Origin: Aphanomyces cochlioides
Taxonomy: Eukaryota > Oomycota > Saprolegniomycetes > Saprolegniales > Verrucalvaceae
DNA length: 64,000 nucleotides
Direction: 5' to 3'
Assembly: GCA_019828595.1 (NCBI GenBank)
Contig: JAHQRK010000020.1
Span: forward strand, 186,001-250,000
The position numbers and the translations under genes were made by a program. This document shows, piece after piece, positions 1 through 10,054 of this stretch. How positions within the stretch are numbered: the stretch's first letter is position 1; every line of letters begins with the position of its first letter. The notes under the pieces were generated by a model. It did not search any database, was not told the DNA's origin, and saw nothing but the letters and a program-made list of their open reading frames with translations.

Positions 1-155
1 TCCTGAATACACTGAGCACGATGGCTACAGATGCTTTCTCTCGCCCCCCTGAAGGGGTGGCGTCTCTAGCAGCGAACGCTGTGGAGTGCATTACGGGCTG
101 GAAAAGCTGTGAGGTTTTCTGTTGATGAAGACGTACTGGGGCGGCATTACAAGAA

Positions 156-2157
156 TTACTCGAGTTCATTTAGAGATAAGGTTTTCAGCAGTCGCCAAAC
201 GGATCGTCCGTGGACAAACTCGTTCGGGAAGGTGCGGTAGAGTAGTCTCTCAACGCCGCATCGATTTGGCTTGAGTTTGAAGGAATGAATTGGACAAACA
301 GTATCAATGGTGGAACCCAATAAGTATGCGGCAAAACATAGATCACGGACGAGAAAGGCATCAAACAGCCGCGACGTAGCCCGACAATGCAAGGCTATAC
401 ACCGTGGAAATCGGGTCATTCGAGCGTCCTAGCCCGGAATACATGCGTCCAGCGTGCAAGAATCCCCCTGGAAAGCAGCGTCAAACTCGAGTAGCTGCGA
501 GGGATTTGTCTCGACTGGTCCAGTTCACTTTCCACTTGCGTCATTGTTCGATAGCAAAACGGCACTTGGGATATCAAAGGAGGCACGACAATGGCGACGA
601 CGGCTGCATACACCATGTAGAAATACGAATCCAAGTGGGGCGACGTGTGATAAAAGTACAAAAACATGGGGGCGATCAATGTGGGGAAGAAAGGGTACAG
701 GTCAGTTGACCGCACTGAAGTGAAGGCGGGGCCTTGGTGTGTAAGAGCCTCCGTGACGAGGATCACTGTCCCGAGTTACATGGCGACGTAGGCAAGTCGC
801 ACGCAAATGCGAAACGAATGCAAGACATGCTTGGCGAGGCACATGCCAACGACAAAGATGTAGCAGCTAGGAGCTGGTACAAAGACCAAATCGTCAGCGT
901 AAGTATGCTTCGTGAGTACATTCCAAGGTAGAGGGGCAATCAATTGTCGAACAATCATCATGGCCAATATGACATCTCGGTAGGTCCAGTAAGTCGCGAC
1001 GAGCGTGATGGCTACAGTCGCGTCAAACGAGCTGTTGTTCGTGTCTTCAAACAAAGTATTCAAGCACAAGGCGAAAGAGGTTTCGATGGTTTGTCCAGCT
1101 GTACTTGACCGAGAGGGCGAGGTACAAGATTGCAGAGGCCACACTGGTGGTCAGGAGGATGCGTAGAATGACACCGTTCCTTCGACCTGTTGTGTACTGT
1201 ACGAGAGGCAGCATCAACCCTGTGGTATTCGGCGTTGCGTCCATGAACCCTGTGCTTTTCACCGGCAGACGGAAGCCTGTGGGGGCGAAAGTCCCCGCGG
1301 CGAGGTTAGATTGGTCGCTCACGTCTGGGATCGCCGTCACGACCATCCAATTGTGAAAGGCTAAGATTTCTGCAATGGCTTCAGGACTGGGGGAACAATA
1401 AAAGTTTTGGATGTCGATGTCCATGAGCGAGTAGATAATGGCCAGACTGTCTGGATGCCGACACGACGGCGACGTGGTGTACCCATCGGCGTTCTTTTGC
1501 TTGTCTGGGATCAATGAGGCGACAGTAGCTGGAGGAAGAATAATGCTGCCGCATTTACTAGCGCCAATGTCGGTATTCGTGACGCAAATCCCATGCTTGA
1601 TCGATCCAACAAGATGGGAACACATTTCACTGACGACGAGCAATGTCTGATGGGTCTCATTCGCATTGACGGTCTTGAGCACACGGACAGTTTTGTAGCC
1701 ACGGACTTTGTTTTCAATTTTCACATGAGCAACGATTCCAACGGATCAAAGACAGGATTACTCAGGGAGAAAGATTTCCCAAGCATGAGCGAGTAACGCC
1801 CCGAGCTAGCATCAAGAGTTTGGTTTGACTTGGAAACGCCTTGCTTGTAGATTGTTTTCATCCATAGCACAAGCATGAATGGGACTTGACCCACGGGGAC
1901 GTCAATTGGCTGTGTGGATCCCAAAGGCACAGCGAGGATTTGATCGACGAGGCGACGCATCATGAGTTCGTTTTCTTTCGCCGTCCTGTTGTAACCTGTG
2001 TAGAAGGAGACATCCCATATACCCATACTTGGCCCGGAATCGAAATTGTACCGCACGCAGAACTGCCTCGACGACAAGTTGGTCTGGTCAAAGAGCAAAT
2101 TGGGCACGATTAAGTAGGCAACGATTTCCGTCGCCGTGCAAAGGAGCCAAAGACAGA
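156..2157 (-). pseudogene. decayed membrane-protein family copy A
   Basis: Five successive reading-frame blocks on the minus strand (about 2107-1721, 1724-1047, 1144-776, 766-416 and 419-156) read as one protein broken by frame changes. The block at 1724-1047 matches the protein at 16.0-17.2 kb almost residue for residue in places: the KVRG(Y/F)KT(V/L)RVLKT segment, a FDPLES segment, TGASKCGSI and a membrane segment before KYSWTNHRN. Upstream, VAYLIVPNLLF matches FAYLVVPYLLF in the other copy, so a hydrophobic segment precedes the large ectodomain. Later blocks are also rich in hydrophobic stretches. I do not know this family's function; it looks like a lineage-specific multispanning membrane protein. 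Some breaks could be short introns, but overlaps such as the one at 1721-1724 look like frameshifts. Confidence 0.6.
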
Positions 2158-2361
2158 TTTGTTGGTTTTCTTATAGGTGCGCCGATCGTAATGAGCTTTG
2201 TCGACGGTGCTGAGATACGTTGGATAAGGCCGACGGTCGGCATCACGCGTGACGTGAAGGGCGAGGCGGAGGAGACTTTTTCCGTGGCAGTTTGACACTA
2301 CCGTATGTTTGGGCAAAGTCCATGTCAACTTGGCAACTTCAACTACTTTTTCCACAAGCAT

Positions 2362-3700
2362 CGGTTCTTCTGGCTAAAAGCAGTAGATTGAAGTGCTAAA
2401 GACGCTCCGTTTAAGCTATCTCATGAGTCAAACAGACATCGGGCGCACAAGATAAACCAAGTGGAATATGTCATGGGTCTTCTGTCTGTCAATTGATTTA
2501 AAAAAAATTGCGTGAGAAATAGAATAAATACTGACATTTGAAGACGATCGAAATTTCATAAATATATGTGATGGCCATAACAAAAATTTGAAATATTTCA
2601 CAAAAATGAATTGGTTGAAATCCATAAAATTTATTAAATTTTAATTAAAATATGCAGGTTGAATGATCTTATTATGCATTAAATTTTGTCATCAGGTATG
2701 GAGTTTATTGGAGCTATTTCATTTAAATTGGAATATTTTTTAAATCTAGCAACACCAGTTTCATCAGCGCTTTTTTATACACATGACACTATATTTTCTC
2801 GAAAAATACTCAAAAATTGAGGGAGCTCGCATTCGCATTGCCCAAATATACGGTAACCCCCAGCGGTGCCGAAATTTTCAGTCATGGCCGATTTCCATCA
2901 TCGATTGTTATTGGTAGAAATACTTCGTTGAGCAAGTCATGAGAACCGAAGAGTTTATATAAACTCGAATACTTGATATTTTCACTGTTCTGTGGATGGA
3001 GCGCGTCGGTCAACCTGTCAAGACTTCTCTGGAGCTTGCCCACAAGTTGTGGTCAAGTAAAGTCAAAGTTGGATTGATATCGAAGGAAACATCACACTTG
3101 TTTCACGAGGAGAGACTTGGCTGTGAGAACATACAAAGGCAGTGGCCAACTGATGAAATTGTGTTTATCTATAAATTAATATTCTGTTTTTATATATATT
3201 TTTCTTGTCACAAAGCCACTTTGGGTCAGATATTGTATGGCACATATTTCATACAAATATCAAGATAAACATTCGGCCACGACCGATAATACTTGAACTT
3301 TTTATGCCCAATCAATTTAACTTCGCCGAAAGCACTCCTTGCAGAACAAATATATTTTGATAATTTGTACGTATTCGTCTTTTCATGCTCATTTCAATTG
3401 TACTTTCCAATTTTCTTGATTCGTTTTCTATCGGAAGGAATCTCAACTTTTCGTGAGCCAAAGAATTTTCGGCAACGACTGAGGGTTTACGTTAGGCCAA
3501 AAATAGACGCGTCATCTTGCCTTTCTCAGGGTGTTTCCTCCATCAAGTTGAGGCCCAGGGCGGTGAAATGTAATCTAAGGGTGGTCTTCTGGCCCCACGT
3601 GAGGAGATATTTATCGCTTGACCCCTTTTCGAGTGAAGGACGATGATGGAAGCGCATTCATGTATCAGTTCGTGAGCAATCCTGTTTGTGTGAAACCGTA
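2362..3700. other. AT-rich stretch, no recognisable gene
   Basis: From about 2450 to 3450 the base composition becomes clearly more AT-rich than the neighbouring genes, with many A and T runs. The short open frames here have no recognisable motif. I see no terminal repeats that would mark it as a mobile element. Confidence 0.5.
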
Positions 3701-3780
3701 AACTCAGGCTGCTCATATGACAACCTTACCAACGTTCATGAAATGGAAGGAAAGTTGGTCATATTTTGACATGGTCTGGC

Positions 3781-3830
3781 CGTCCGACTCCTCTCTTCGC
3801 TGTGGCGTCCGACTCCTCTCTTCGCTGTGG
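3781..3830. repeat. 25-bp perfect tandem duplication
   Basis: A 25-base unit beginning CGTCCGACTCC and ending GCTGTGG occurs twice head to tail (3781-3805 and 3806-3830) with no mismatch. It looks like a recent slippage or short duplication event outside any gene I can recognise. Confidence 0.9.
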
Positions 3831-4864
3831 AGCCCACGCAGACGTAAGGCCAAGGCACTTCTCGTTGCACTTGCTGTCGGAGTTGTCGTCACTGACACCG
3901 CCCATGTAGCTGCTCCAACTTGAGTCGATCCAACCTTTTGTTGGCTACATCAAGCTTGCTGCCACCACCCAAGGGCAATGACAACTACTAGTTGTTTGAA
4001 TCGAGATCGGACAAGAATCCACTGGTCATGTGGCGGACCTCATCCATGAGTGCTCTCTTGACGGAGAATGGGCCATAAAAGGACCTCAAGACTGGGATCC
4101 ACCCGTCTTGATGATCGAGGCACAATGTCATTTGGCTTGGACCAGCCTACAGAAGTAAGCTTTTGAGACTCCCCCGATGAAGATGACGACGACGTCGGTC
4201 GCTATATTTACAGCTTTCTCCTTCGCGGGGGAAAGCGACGATGGCCATGACGTCCCCGCTCATGACATGTTTTGCGTCCATCTCAAGGGTATTTCAATCG
4301 GCAATGGCATCACCAAGACACAATTGCCTCATACTGCTGACAATGCGTACGACGCTGTCTGTAAATCCTACAGACAGCGCTCCATGCAATTGGCAAGCTG
4401 ATCGCCAGACATCGCCCATAGGTTGCTTGTCTCCAATCTGTGAATGGCATGGAGTCTCTGACGACTGATGGTGAATACGTTTGATAGCAGCTTGTTTGAG
4501 AAGATTGCACGAATGGACTGCATCGATCGCACGGACAAACTTGGTCGATCCCCCAAGGACAAAGCCAAATTGACAAGACATGGTTCTATGACGGACATGG
4601 ATATATGTCGTGGGAAGTCAATTCACGACTGAGATGGCTTTTATAAACCCTGGAGACACGAATTCAGATGACGATCATCCTTCAAGTCTTCCGAGTCATC
4701 GTTGTGATGTTGAAAAAGAACCGACATGGTGGATTTCACTCTTGGTGACAACATCCCAGACAGCATTCCACAGAAGATTTCCTGTGGATTTCCATGTGTG
4801 TATTCGACGGCGTTGGTGGGATACGGTCTCGACCAAAATTCCATGAGATATCGTTGGGACGGGT
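3831..4864. other. no supported gene
   Basis: Several overlapping short frames occur on both strands, chiefly at 4240-4600, but none has a domain I recognise and they contradict each other. It may be an old remnant of a coding sequence. Confidence 0.4.
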
Positions 4865-5755
4865 TTGTTCATTTTCAATTTTACGATGCCCAGCTCAACC
4901 AACTTGAACAACGCCGATCTCCGCGTCAACCCAAGCTGCTTTACCTTGCTTGCAGTCTTGATGGCGGTGGTTTATTATGGAGCGTTGGCGACGGATCTTT
5001 CTCTCTCTGCGTTTTGTGTGATGGCTTTGGGCCGAGTCCTCTCTGCGTTCGCTGCCGTGAATGCCATCTACTGTGTCGTGCATGCTTTGGACTGGTTGCT
5101 CATGGGTTTCGTCTCTCTACTCGCAAAGCGCGCCAAGACGCCGACGCCTGGACGATTTTCTCCTGCCTATGTCTTCGTGACGACGGTACTTTTTTTACTT
5201 TCTTTTACTTGACCAAAAAAGACGCCGCGACGTATTCTCTTGCGAATTTCTACGTGGATTCCATGGCTCGATGGATGGTTATGATCGTTGCTTGGCATGT
5301 CATCCGCCTTGTTGCGAGTGTCGGGGACTGGCTGCTCTTGGCTTTGCTGTCTCCCGTCGCCAAGTGCATCAAGTTACCGTCTAAATGGATGATGCCTCTC
5401 GCCAAGCTCGAGCGAGGAGAGTTGTCGCTCCATGGCGCCAAGATGGAAGTGTCGTATGTCCGAATGACCGCCTCGCGTGCAAATGTCTACGGCGTCGATA
5501 TCGTGGTCGACCGTGCCAACACGTGGAGCATCACGGCGACGATGGCTCAAGTGAGATCCCTCGGCGACCGCATGGCCTATGAAGGGACGATGGCGAGATG
5601 CTGCATACCTTCCAAATCGACTCGACGGACGACGTCCAAGCCTTTCTGGACGCAATCACATCGAAGCGAACCTGGTCGGCGGCGCCATCGCTTCGCAAGT
5701 TTTGCCGCATGCATCATGATGCATTCTATTCATTCTTTACATGTAACACCTGCTA
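4865..5755 (+). pseudogene. membrane protein with PH-like tail, frame-broken
   Basis: The frame from 4865 gives two or three hydrophobic helices (around 4925-5120 and 5160-5210). After a T-rich run near 5195 the sense continues in the next frame with another hydrophobic stretch (MVMIVAWHVIRLVAS, near 5275) and then a soluble part reading like a PH-type fold (MEVSYVRM, WSITATMAQVRSLGDRMAYEG). A second shift near 5580 restores DGEMLHTFQIDSTDDV and a stop just after 5750. A 609-residue open frame starting at 4726 crosses this region, but its first half is out of frame with the membrane helices. Two single-base breaks mean either a pseudogene or sequencing error. The function is unknown. Confidence 0.5.
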
Positions 5756-7038
5756 ATAAACTTGCATTCACTGTGTCGCGCCATCTCGAGCCAACGGGCT
5801 GCTCTTCGGTATTTCTTGACGTCCCGTGGCAGAGAGTCATGACAAGATATCCAAGAGCCAAGCCAGGACAAGTCCGATCTGTTGTTGCTCCTGCTCATGA
5901 AAAATATTCAGCCGTGATTGACCAAGCCACCACGCAATTTGCATCCGCGTTGGATTCCATGAACACTGACTTGTCGTCAGACTTATTGCTTCCAATTGTC
6001 CAAGAAGGCAAGCATCTCGACCACGTTCATCACTACACCAAAGCCATTTCGATGCTGGAACTGTCTGCAGAGTCTGCATCTAACCCGACGCTTTCACTAG
6101 ACTTGCATGCCGATGCTGGTTTGTTCATTGTCTTTGCTAAGTCGCACTACTTTGAACACGTTGACGGCAAGACCACCGAAGTCACGAATGTCGACCATGC
6201 TGGACTTGTGATTGAAGTAGATGGTCAGTTGGTCCAACCTGTCCTTGACGACAATGAATTGTACTTCATGGCTGGCGAAGGAACTCGACTATGGGGCAGC
6301 TTTGGCCACAAGTTCCATCCAGTCGTGCATGGAATGATCATGCCTTCCAGCATCACATCGTCCGTCGCTCGAATGTTCGCCGGTCGCATGTTGCTCTTGC
6401 CGCCCAACCGAGTGATGGCCAACAGGGGTCTCAAATTCGAGGAATATACCAATGCGACGACCCGCCACTTTATGAACCAGCCTGGTGTCGAGTCGATTAT
6501 GGCGCTAGCTTGTCCAGTTGCGGCCTCTGCACCAGTGGGGCCCTGGCGAAGGTAGCACTGCGACCAAGGAGCAATGTATACGTCAATGTAATATCTGGGG
6601 TCACGCTGACGAAGCTCAGAAGTGTTTGGACATGAAGTGCGTCAAGACGGGCGATGATATTCTCGACGGAGGCAACGACTGCTGGATGATGTGTCTGGCC
6701 CACTTGACGCCAAGCCAATGCCCAGCTCCTGGTGTCGAGAAATGCGACCCTGGTACAGTACTTCTCCTACCTCTGCTCCCACGTCAGCTCCTACCCCTGC
6801 TCCCACGTCAGCTCCAAATACGACTGCACCGACAGCAGCGCCAACTAGCAATCCCACCTCAACCCCTGCTACAACGCGCTCGGTCACCCCTGCTCCAACC
6901 ACTCCGGTCCCCACTACATCGGTCCCCACAACTTCAGCACCGTCCACTCCACTCCCTACTGTTAAGCCAACTCCATCGCCAACATTTGGTGATCCAACTC
7001 CAACGACGAATGCACCAACATCAAGACCAGCTTGCTAG
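5755..7038 (+). CDS. secreted 2OG-Fe(II) oxygenase-like protein with Thr/Pro-rich tail
   Basis: The part at about 5760-6540 contains LDLHADAGLFIVF, then a GLVIEVDG strand, YFMAGEGTRLW, FHPVVHGM and RMLLLPP. The H-x-D, distal His and Arg order is what isopenicillin-N-synthase-type 2OG-Fe(II) oxygenases show, so I infer that fold; the match is by pattern only. After a frame change near 6530 comes a Cys-rich module (about 6560-6750; CIRQCN, KCLDMKCVK, DCWMMC), and after another near 6755 a Thr/Pro/Ser-rich stalk of about 90 residues ending in PAC and a stop at 7038. Such stalks are typical of oomycete wall or surface proteins. The frame changes could be short introns that I could not place, or errors. 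The start is not resolved. Confidence 0.45.
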
Positions 7039-7299
7039 GTGGAGAAGACGACAGCATGACCCACAAGTAGGTTGCTTAGAGAATGAGCAAAGTCTAATGT
7101 AAAGCAACCACACAACTGTGATATCAAACATCCTCAACCAATACTCGACCAATACTCGACAGAAACACCGATGGACAATGTCCTCTGTGGCATTGAGCCA
7201 TCAGATACGATGCGTTGGTCGCCACATTCTCCAAGCGACTGTGGACTGGGGAAAGCTGACACTGGCCTCGACTTATTCACGTAAACTCGCCGACAGGAC

Positions 7300-7643
7300 G
7301 CACATTTACTACTGTCCACATCCACGACCTTCCGTCTGATGGATGCAGGATGCGCCATTTCCAAGGACCGGTCAAAGATGTGCGATACTGGAACGACGGC
7401 GTCAAGCTCGTGGAAACGACCAACATGTTGATCACAGAAGGCGTGACGTACATGAACGACTCGCTTGGTCTCAACAAAATCGGCAATCCCAGCGACGATA
7501 TTGATGCAGTCATGCTTAGCTTCATGTCGTCTGTGGCACGTCCATTCAATGCAGCTCGACCCGTGTATGTTTGCCTGCAGATCTTAACGTGGGCAACCAA
7601 TCGCGCCATTTACCTCGCAGCCGACAATCAGCCCCAACTCTGA
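7300..7643 (+). pseudogene. cysteine dioxygenase fragment, metal ligand lost
   Basis: The frame beginning near 7300 reads VHIHDLPSDGC and then RYWNDG, GVTYMNDSLGLNKIGNPS. It is closely similar to the intact cysteine dioxygenase 1 kb downstream (IHDHPSDGC, RYWNDG, YMDDSLGLHKIGNPS). The second His of the metal-binding H-x-H is Leu here, the region before it is missing, and the C-terminal end after about 7520 no longer matches. This is a truncated, inactive duplicate rather than a gene. Confidence 0.75.
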
Positions 7644-8133
7644 AGGTTGTTCCGTTCAATCTTGGCAAAAAATTCCTGATTCAAGCTCTGCGACAACATC
7701 AAACGACAAAATCCAAGGGCAGTCTCGACATCTTGCCGTGCCTCACTAGACAACTTGAGATTTACACGTCTTCCTCTTCGCCAGCTTGCACCAAAGCGTC
7801 AAGTTGAAGTTTTAGCAGTCGCCAAGATGGAGGACTTTGCCTAAGAAGTAAGAACCCTCCTACAGTTTCACAGTTTCAAAAGAAAAGACCGTTCATGGAA
7901 AGCGTACATCACTGCGACCGAGTCCACAGATCAAACTGAGCGCTCGGTGGCTCATTCTTTTCTTCAAGTGCACTGATCTGTACAAAGGAACCATCAAACT
8001 CTATCTCTGGCTGTCGACGCAGCGAGAAGGGAACGTTTGAACGGCCAATGTTCTTGAGTAACTGACGAAACCGACAGTCACTTCATGATGTTGAAAAAGC
8101 GACACACACTACTTTCATCGTCAGAGCCGCACG
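7644..8133. other. intergenic region upstream of cysteine dioxygenase
   Basis: About 490 bases with no recognisable gene. It should hold the promoter of the dioxygenase at 8134, but I see no clear element. Confidence 0.4.
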
Positions 8134-8805
8134 ATGATCACACGCTCAACGATTGCCCGCGATGGTCGAATGTCTCTCCAAGACAAACCGGCACCTCCAA
8201 TGCCGTCGGCAAAGATCGAGCACGGCGGCCGTGAACATGCCGCACCGCGCTCATTGACATTACAGGAGCTCGTTGACGTGATTGAAAATGAAATCCACAT
8301 GAACGATGGCATTCCTTTGCACAAGAAAAAAGATATTCAAGGCGCGTTGATGGCATTTGATGCCAACATGGACGATCTCAAGCGGTACGCTCTCTTTGAT
8401 CCATCGAGAAACTACACGCGCAACCTCATTTCGACCGACAATGCATCATATGCACTCATGCTCCTCTGCTGGAACAAAGGCAAGTACAGTCCGATTCATG
8501 ACCATCCGTCGGATGGATGCTGGGTGCGGCATATCCAAGGCACGCTCAATGAAGTCCGCTACTGGAACGACGGCGCCAAACTCGTGGAAACTTCCAACGT
8601 CCTCATCACTGCTGGTGTTTCCTACATGGACGACTCGCTGGGACTGCACAAAATCGGCAACCCAAGCACTGACGTTGACGCCCTCACGCTGCACTTGTAT
8701 GCCCCGCCGTATAATAAGTGTCGCCTTTGGTTTGATCCCGCGGATGCAACAAAGTCGTCGACCGCAGTGGCGAATTTCTACTCGGAGTACGGTCAACTCA
8801 ACTAA
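8134..8805 (+). CDS. cysteine dioxygenase type I
   Basis: A 223-residue cupin protein that would oxidise cysteine to cysteine sulfinate in the cytosol, using one Fe(II). The core reads RNLISTD, ALMLLCWNKGKYSPIHDHP, SDGCWVRHIQG and LTLHLYAPPY. The first two metal His are in the H-x-H of IHDHP and the third is in LHLYAPP. The Cys five residues after the second His is where the Cys of the Cys-Tyr cross-link sits in animal enzymes. Length and motif order are normal for the family. A second Met (MSLQD, at 8170) could be the true start, since the first twelve residues are poorly conserved in character. A decayed partial copy lies just upstream, so the locus was duplicated. Confidence 0.9.
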   Translation: MITRSTIARDGRMSLQDKPAPPMPSAKIEHGGREHAAPRSLTLQELVDVIENEIHMNDGIPLHKKKDIQGALMAFDANMDDLKRYALFDPSRNYTRNLISTDNASYALMLLCWNKGKYSPIHDHPSDGCWVRHIQGTLNEVRYWNDGAKLVETSNVLITAGVSYMDDSLGLHKIGNPSTDVDALTLHLYAPPYNKCRLWFDPADATKSSTAVANFYSEYGQLN

Positions 8806-8980
8806 CCAATGTACATACAAACATACCTCTGTAATTGTTCATGAATCTTCTCTTCTTCCCTGACTGACAAAAAGAAAGCTGCTGCGGTTTCTACGTGGCT
8901 AATCAACTCTCTGGATATTCTAGCTTTAGCAGTGACGGTGAGAGTGGTCAAACAGTGCTCAAGCTATCGGACAATCCAAA

Positions 8981-10021
8981 ATGGCCACACCAGTATCAAC
9001 CTCGATTCTTCGTCGCGCAGTTGAGAGAGAACTTCTTGCAGAGCGCGACGAGATAAATCTGGAATCGTTGAAAAGTACGCTCGAGTGTCCGATTTGCTAC
9101 GAAGTGTTGTCTGATGCCACCGAAGTCTTGTGCTGTGGATGTGTCTTTTGCTTCGATTGCATCCAACACTGGCTCGTGCAAGACCAATCGTGCCCTCTCT
9201 GTCGCTGCGATTTAACCCTCGGAGACTTGTGGCCGTCTCGCCATGTTCAAAGACAAGCCGACGAGTTGAGACCAAACACTTCGCTGCGCGCAGCGATTTT
9301 TCAAGTCAATCGCTCGACTGTCCGACTGCCATTTCCTCGTCAACCTCACTGGCTTGGCAGTCCAACAAGAGTAGACTGTCTTGCAATGACTCGTTTCATT
9401 TGCAGCCCTTTGCCTCGGCATGCCATGATGTTCATGTGTGAGATGCAAATTCAGGAAGGTGGACACTTTTCTTTGTACACTCGATCATCCAAGCGTTTGC
9501 TCTGCTGTGCAATGCGTCGGTCGGATGGTTTCCACTTCTTCACGAGTTGCGCCTCTGTTCCATCGATTGCTCACTCGACCCCCAACTTCCACCGCATGGA
9601 ATTCACTCTTATGGATGACAAGTCGTCAACTCTTGCTATCATTCGATACTTGCCTACCAAAGTTTCAAAGCCGCGATTGATGGAAGTGACCTTACCAGCG
9701 CTGCAATCCTTGACCGATCACTCTCGTGATTACAACGACTCCACTCGTGAAGTCCACGAAAACGATGTTCACTTGGTTAATCAAATTCCAGTGTGGAATG
9801 AATGCTTCAACTCGTACTGCCTTGACTTTGGTGGACGCGTTGAATTGCCTTCCCCATGGAATTTCATCCTCGAGTCTTCAGGCGAAGTGATGGCAATGCT
9901 ATTTGGCTGCACGCGCCGTCCAAATATCTGCGCTTTGGATTTCAGCTACCCGTTGTCGCCCCTACAAGCGTTCGCGATTGCTCTCAGCGCCACTGAAAAA
10001 TGCCAAAGTCGACCAGTGTAA
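8981..10021 (+). CDS. RING finger-Tubby fusion protein
   Basis: A protein of 346 residues. Residues 36-74 form a RING-type zinc finger (CPICYEVL, CCGCVFCFDC, CPLC). The usual His ligand position appears to be Cys, so the ligands are all Cys. The C-terminal half matches the Tubby domain: VNQIPVWNECFNSYCLDFGG and GRVELPSPWNF, then LDFSYPLSPLQAFAIALS at the end. Tubby domains bind phosphoinositides at the plasma membrane, and RING fingers recruit E2 enzymes for ubiquitin transfer. A membrane-tethered E3 ligase is therefore a reasonable inference, comparable in logic to plant F-box-Tubby proteins. It is a single exon with clear stops on either side. Confidence 0.85.
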   Translation: MATPVSTSILRRAVERELLAERDEINLESLKSTLECPICYEVLSDATEVLCCGCVFCFDCIQHWLVQDQSCPLCRCDLTLGDLWPSRHVQRQADELRPNTSLRAAIFQVNRSTVRLPFPRQPHWLGSPTRVDCLAMTRFICSPLPRHAMMFMCEMQIQEGGHFSLYTRSSKRLLCCAMRRSDGFHFFTSCASVPSIAHSTPNFHRMEFTLMDDKSSTLAIIRYLPTKVSKPRLMEVTLPALQSLTDHSRDYNDSTREVHENDVHLVNQIPVWNECFNSYCLDFGGRVELPSPWNFILESSGEVMAMLFGCTRRPNICALDFSYPLSPLQAFAIALSATEKCQSRPV

Positions 10022-10054
10022 CAAAAAATGCTCTTGAATTGTTTGTCTATGAAT

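Noticed and set aside
4726..6555. A 609-residue open frame read as one protein
   Set aside because: Its first half is out of frame with the obvious membrane helices at 4925-5210, and its second half belongs to an oxygenase-like protein. It is a chance fusion of frames of at least two genes.
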